NCBI GenBank assembly: GCA_036522815.1
Contig: DATDFC010000012.1
Location: 1 to 21,069 of the forward strand
DNA from: AG41 sp036522815
GTDB lineage: Bacteria; Gemmatimonadota; Gemmatimonadetes; Gemmatimonadales; GWC2-71-9
Direction: 5' to 3'
Length of the DNA stretch: 21,069 nucleotides
Below, piece by piece: positions 19,033 to 21,069 of the stretch. Made by a program: the position numbers and the translations under genes. The notes beneath the pieces are model-generated. The model had not been told where the DNA came from, did not search any database, and was given only the letters and a program-made list of their open reading frames with translations. Every line of letters begins with the position of its first letter. The stretch's first letter is position 1.

Positions 19033-20130
19033 TCACCGCATTCCCGCAAGCTCATCCAGCAGGCTCCTCAGTTCTGTGGCGATCGCGATAAGCCGGGCTG
19101 CGTCGGGGGCGGCACTGCCGAGCAGTTCGCCGACGAGCTCGCGCATCCGAGTGAGCAGGACGGCGCGCCGACCCTGCTCCGGGGGCTCCGCGGGCATCTC
19201 ACTCCCGAGCAGCCGCAGCGTTTCCGCGCGCGCTTGCTCCAGCGTCACGCCCGCGTCGGTGAGCACCTCCGCCGCGAGACCCTTCCCCTCCCGCAGCAGG
19301 CCGAGCAGCAGGTGCTCAGAGCCTACGTAGGAGTGGTTGAGGTCGTGCGTCTCGGTCATCGCCAGCTCGAGCACCCGCTTCGCACTCACGGTGTACGGGA
19401 AGTCCGGGCCTGGCGCCCTCCCTCCCTTTCCCTTGACGACCCTGTTTTCGATCACCAGCGCGATCGCTTCGAGGTCGACGTTCAGGTTCGTGAGCACTGC
19501 GGCCGCGACCCCCTCGCCCTCGCGGACCAATCCCAGCAGGATGTGCTCGGTGCCGACGTACTCATGGCCCAGGCGTGCGGCCTCCTCGCGAGCCAGCTGC
19601 AGGATTTGTCGGACTCGGTCCGTGAAGTTGTACCTCCCAGCGCGGCTCGTGGCCGCCTCGGGCTTCGAGAGCGGCTCGCGTTCCGCTAGTCGCAGCGCCT
19701 CAGCACGGGCTCGCTCCAGCGTCACGCCGGCGTCGGTGAGGACCTGAGCGGCTATTCCCTTCTCCTCGCGGAGCAGCCCGAGGAAGAGAATCCCAGTGTC
19801 GATGTTGCGGTAGTTGAGCTCGCGGGCTTCCATCATCGCCAGCTCCAGCACCTTCTTTGCGCGCGACGTGTAGGGAAGATCCAAGTCTCCCCGTCTCATC
19901 GCCCTGCCTCCTTTTCCTCGCTGCCGCACCGTGTCCTCGATCTTTTGGCGGATGTGCCCGAGGTCGACCTCCAGGGCCTTCAGTACAGCCGTCGCAACAC
20001 ACTCGTCGTCACGGATCATGCCGAGCAGGACGTGCTCGGTTCCTACATACGGCTGGCCCAGGCTCGCGGCTTCCTCCCGCGCCATCTGCAGCACCTTACG
20101 CACGCTATGCGTGAAGTTGTAGCCGTTCAT
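19033..20130 (-). CDS. Tandem double ClpC-type N-domain protein without ATPase
   Basis: A 365-residue cytosolic protein made of two ClpC/ClpA-like N-domains (about 1-150 and 165-310), each with two Clp repeats, plus a helical tail (320-365). It has no AAA+ module. The halves are close copies of each other (YNFTHSVRKVLQMAREEA and YNFTDRVRQILQLAREEA). In B. subtilis ClpC, Glu32 and Glu106 bind phosphoarginine. The matching positions here are Glu32, Gly113 (DTGILF, lost), Glu195 and Glu272. It could act as an adaptor, decoy or regulator of a ClpC protease, but this is inference. ATG 20130 is chosen because the ClpC-like N-terminus starts there; the frame is open to 20199. The ribosome site is weak. 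Confidence 0.9.
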   Translation of the reverse strand: MNGYNFTHSVRKVLQMAREEAASLGQPYVGTEHVLLGMIRDDECVATAVLKALEVDLGHIRQKIEDTVRQRGKGGRAMRRGDLDLPYTSRAKKVLELAMMEARELNYRNIDTGILFLGLLREEKGIAAQVLTDAGVTLERARAEALRLAEREPLSKPEAATSRAGRYNFTDRVRQILQLAREEAARLGHEYVGTEHILLGLVREGEGVAAAVLTNLNVDLEAIALVIENRVVKGKGGRAPGPDFPYTVSAKRVLELAMTETHDLNHSYVGSEHLLLGLLREGKGLAAEVLTDAGVTLEQARAETLRLLGSEMPAEPPEQGRRAVLLTRMRELVGELLGSAAPDAARLIAIATELRSLLDELAGMR

Positions 20131-20271
20131 GCTGTACTCTACCGGTGCGGGTGTGACCCACGCCACGAAGTTTCTGTCTAAGTCCCGGGCCGGGTCCACA
20201 GTCTTCGGGCCTCCCGTGCGTCCGGTTTCGGGCCGTTACGACTCACGGCCTCCCGGACTCTTTAGCACGGT
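20131..20271. promoter_or_regulatory. Divergent region between Clp N-domain gene and sigma-like gene
   Basis: These 141 bases serve two divergent genes. An inverted repeat GGCCGT-8-ACGGCC lies at 20231-20250. A 9-base direct repeat GGCCTCCCG occurs at 20208-20216 and 20247-20255. No convincing -35/-10 pair was seen on either strand. The repeats could bind a regulator of one or both genes. Confidence 0.35.
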
Positions 20272-20586
20272 ATGCCACTGCGCGCCCAACGCACCAGCCC
20301 TCGCCACGGCCTTCGCTCCTCGTTCGTCAGCGATCGCGGCCTCGTCCAGCGCATCACCCAAGGCGACGACGCGGCGTTCTCGGAGCTGCTCGCGCGCTAC
20401 CGGAGCACCCTGTACGCGACGGCGTACGCCGTGCTGCTCGACCCGGAGCAGGTCGCCGCCGTCGTGGCCGACGCGTTCGAGGAGGCCCGGCGCACCGCCG
20501 CGGAGTTCCTGGACACGCAAGGCAGCGTCTCCGGCTGGCTGACCCACCTCACTCGCCTCCGCATCGGTCGACACCACGCCGCCTGA
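20272..20586 (+). CDS. Sigma-70 region 2-like protein lacking region 4
   Basis: A 104-residue protein. After about 20 basic, poorly structured residues comes a helical segment resembling ECF sigma region 2: LVQRITQGDDAAFSELLARY (helix 1), TLYATAYAVLLDPEQVAAVV (helix 2), then ADAFEEARRTAAEF and a W-containing helix (GWLTHLTRL). The protein stops where a normal ECF sigma would enter the linker to region 4, and only 45 bp separate it from the next gene. It may be an isolated region-2 protein, a degenerate sigma or an unrelated helical protein. ATG 20272 has no clear ribosome site. It is divergent from the Clp N-domain gene. Confidence 0.6.
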   Translation: MPLRAQRTSPRHGLRSSFVSDRGLVQRITQGDDAAFSELLARYRSTLYATAYAVLLDPEQVAAVVADAFEEARRTAAEFLDTQGSVSGWLTHLTRLRIGRHHAA

Positions 20587-20631
20587 GCGCTTCCGTGGCA
20601 CGCCGGGGGGCGTAACTTCCCCGCGTCCGCC

Positions 20632-21069
20632 ATGGCCGGTCGCGCCCGACACTGGATCCTCGCCCTGTACCTCGCCAGCGCCGTGTTCGTCACGGTGCAG
20701 CAGGGGGTCGTCGGTCGCTCCAACAACTTCAAGGTGTTCCGCGCCGCGGCGGTGAACCTGCTGGCGCACCGCGACCTGTACGCCGCCCACCCCGACCAGC
20801 ACTTCGACTTCTACAAGTACAGCCCCAGCTTCGCGCTGCTGTTCGCCCCCTTCGCCGCGCTGCCGTTCGCGGCGGCGCTGCTGATCTGGAGTCTCCTCAA
20901 CTCGCTGCTGCTGTGGTACGCCGTGCGCCGCCTGCTCCCCGACCGCCAGGCGACACTGGCCCTGGCGCTCGTCTATCTGGAAGTGCTGTTCGCGATGCAG
21001 TACACCCAGAGCAACGGGCTCGTCACGGCGCTGATCCTGCTCGCCTTCCTGGCGCTCGAGCAGGGACGC
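20632..21069 (+). CDS. DUF2029/GT87-like membrane glycosyltransferase, 3' truncated by window
   Basis: The first 146 residues of a polytopic membrane protein that runs off the window. There is a first helix at about 8-24, then a periplasmic-side loop NNFKVFRAAAVNLLAHRDLY followed by FDFYKYSPSFALLFAPFAAL, the typical opening of DUF2029/GT87 proteins (polyprenol-phosphate-mannose-dependent mannosyltransferase-like). Hydrophobic helices follow to the edge. The Asp usually found before the F-x-V/F-x-x-A segment is replaced by Asn here (NNF), so activity is not assured. ATG 20632 begins the family-like N-terminus. It lies 45 bp after the sigma-like gene. Function is inferred from family resemblance only. 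Confidence 0.8.
   Translation, partial: MAGRARHWILALYLASAVFVTVQQGVVGRSNNFKVFRAAAVNLLAHRDLYAAHPDQHFDFYKYSPSFALLFAPFAALPFAAALLIWSLLNSLLLWYAVRRLLPDRQATLALALVYLEVLFAMQYTQSNGLVTALILLAFLALEQGR

Overview
The window is about 21 kb of high-GC bacterial DNA. Genes are tightly packed, with many ATGA, GTGA or TGATG stop/start overlaps, and GTG starts are common. The gene content suggests a Gram-negative-type soil or environmental bacterium: lipoproteins with lipoboxes, two lytic transglycosylases, large PAS-rich hybrid histidine kinases, and the 'SPRIKSLNYL' type of IlvE. Gemmatimonadota is my best guess. That rests on general resemblance and not on a marker gene, so treat it as tentative.

Layout. (1) 1-8850 is a signal-transduction block. 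A hybrid kinase cut by the window edge, a CHASE3-PAS-PAS kinase, an Rcp1-like single-domain response regulator and a PAS-PAS-GAF-PAS hybrid kinase form one plus-strand, partly overlapping operon. It runs tail-to-tail into a minus-strand GAF-PAS-PAS-PAS hybrid kinase, and both stop codons lie in one CTAG. The window shows four kinases and four receiver domains but no output domain. (2) 9039-11051 is a CPA2-type cation/proton antiporter with a C-terminal RCK module, divergent from the last kinase. (3) 11263-13529 carries holB (clamp-loader delta'), moaC (molybdopterin synthesis) and a small membrane-anchored SLT-type lytic transglycosylase. (4) 13530-13649 is a striking long hairpin built from 13-bp tandem repeats. 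It separates this operon from a converging minus-strand operon. (5) 13650-16159 (minus) holds three small unrecognised genes followed by an MltD-like transglycosylase with two LysM domains. A recognisable promoter with a perfect TTGACA lies upstream. (6) 16229-17514 (minus) is a DUF3568-like lipoprotein plus ilvE. (7) 17671-18057 is a small zinc-ribbon protein. (8) 18069-18967 holds an intact tRNA-Lys(TTT) at one end and a 42-bp copy of its 3' part (41/42 identical) at the other. The 785 bp between the two copies contains a single predicted lipoprotein gene. This has the geometry of a tRNA-integrated element or its remnant. (9) 19033-20130 (minus) encodes two tandem ClpC-type N-domains without any ATPase. 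(10) 20272-21069 has a sigma region-2-only protein and the start of a DUF2029/GT87-type membrane glycosyltransferase, cut by the window end.

The genes fall into sensing (kinase block, perhaps including antiporter control), housekeeping (holB, moaC, ilvE, tRNA-Lys) and cell-envelope work (two transglycosylases, two lipoproteins, GT87-like). The places most worth a second look are the tRNA-Lys att-like duplication with its lone lipoprotein, the 13-mer hairpin, the ATPase-less double Clp N-domain protein, and the unknown genes coupled to MltD.
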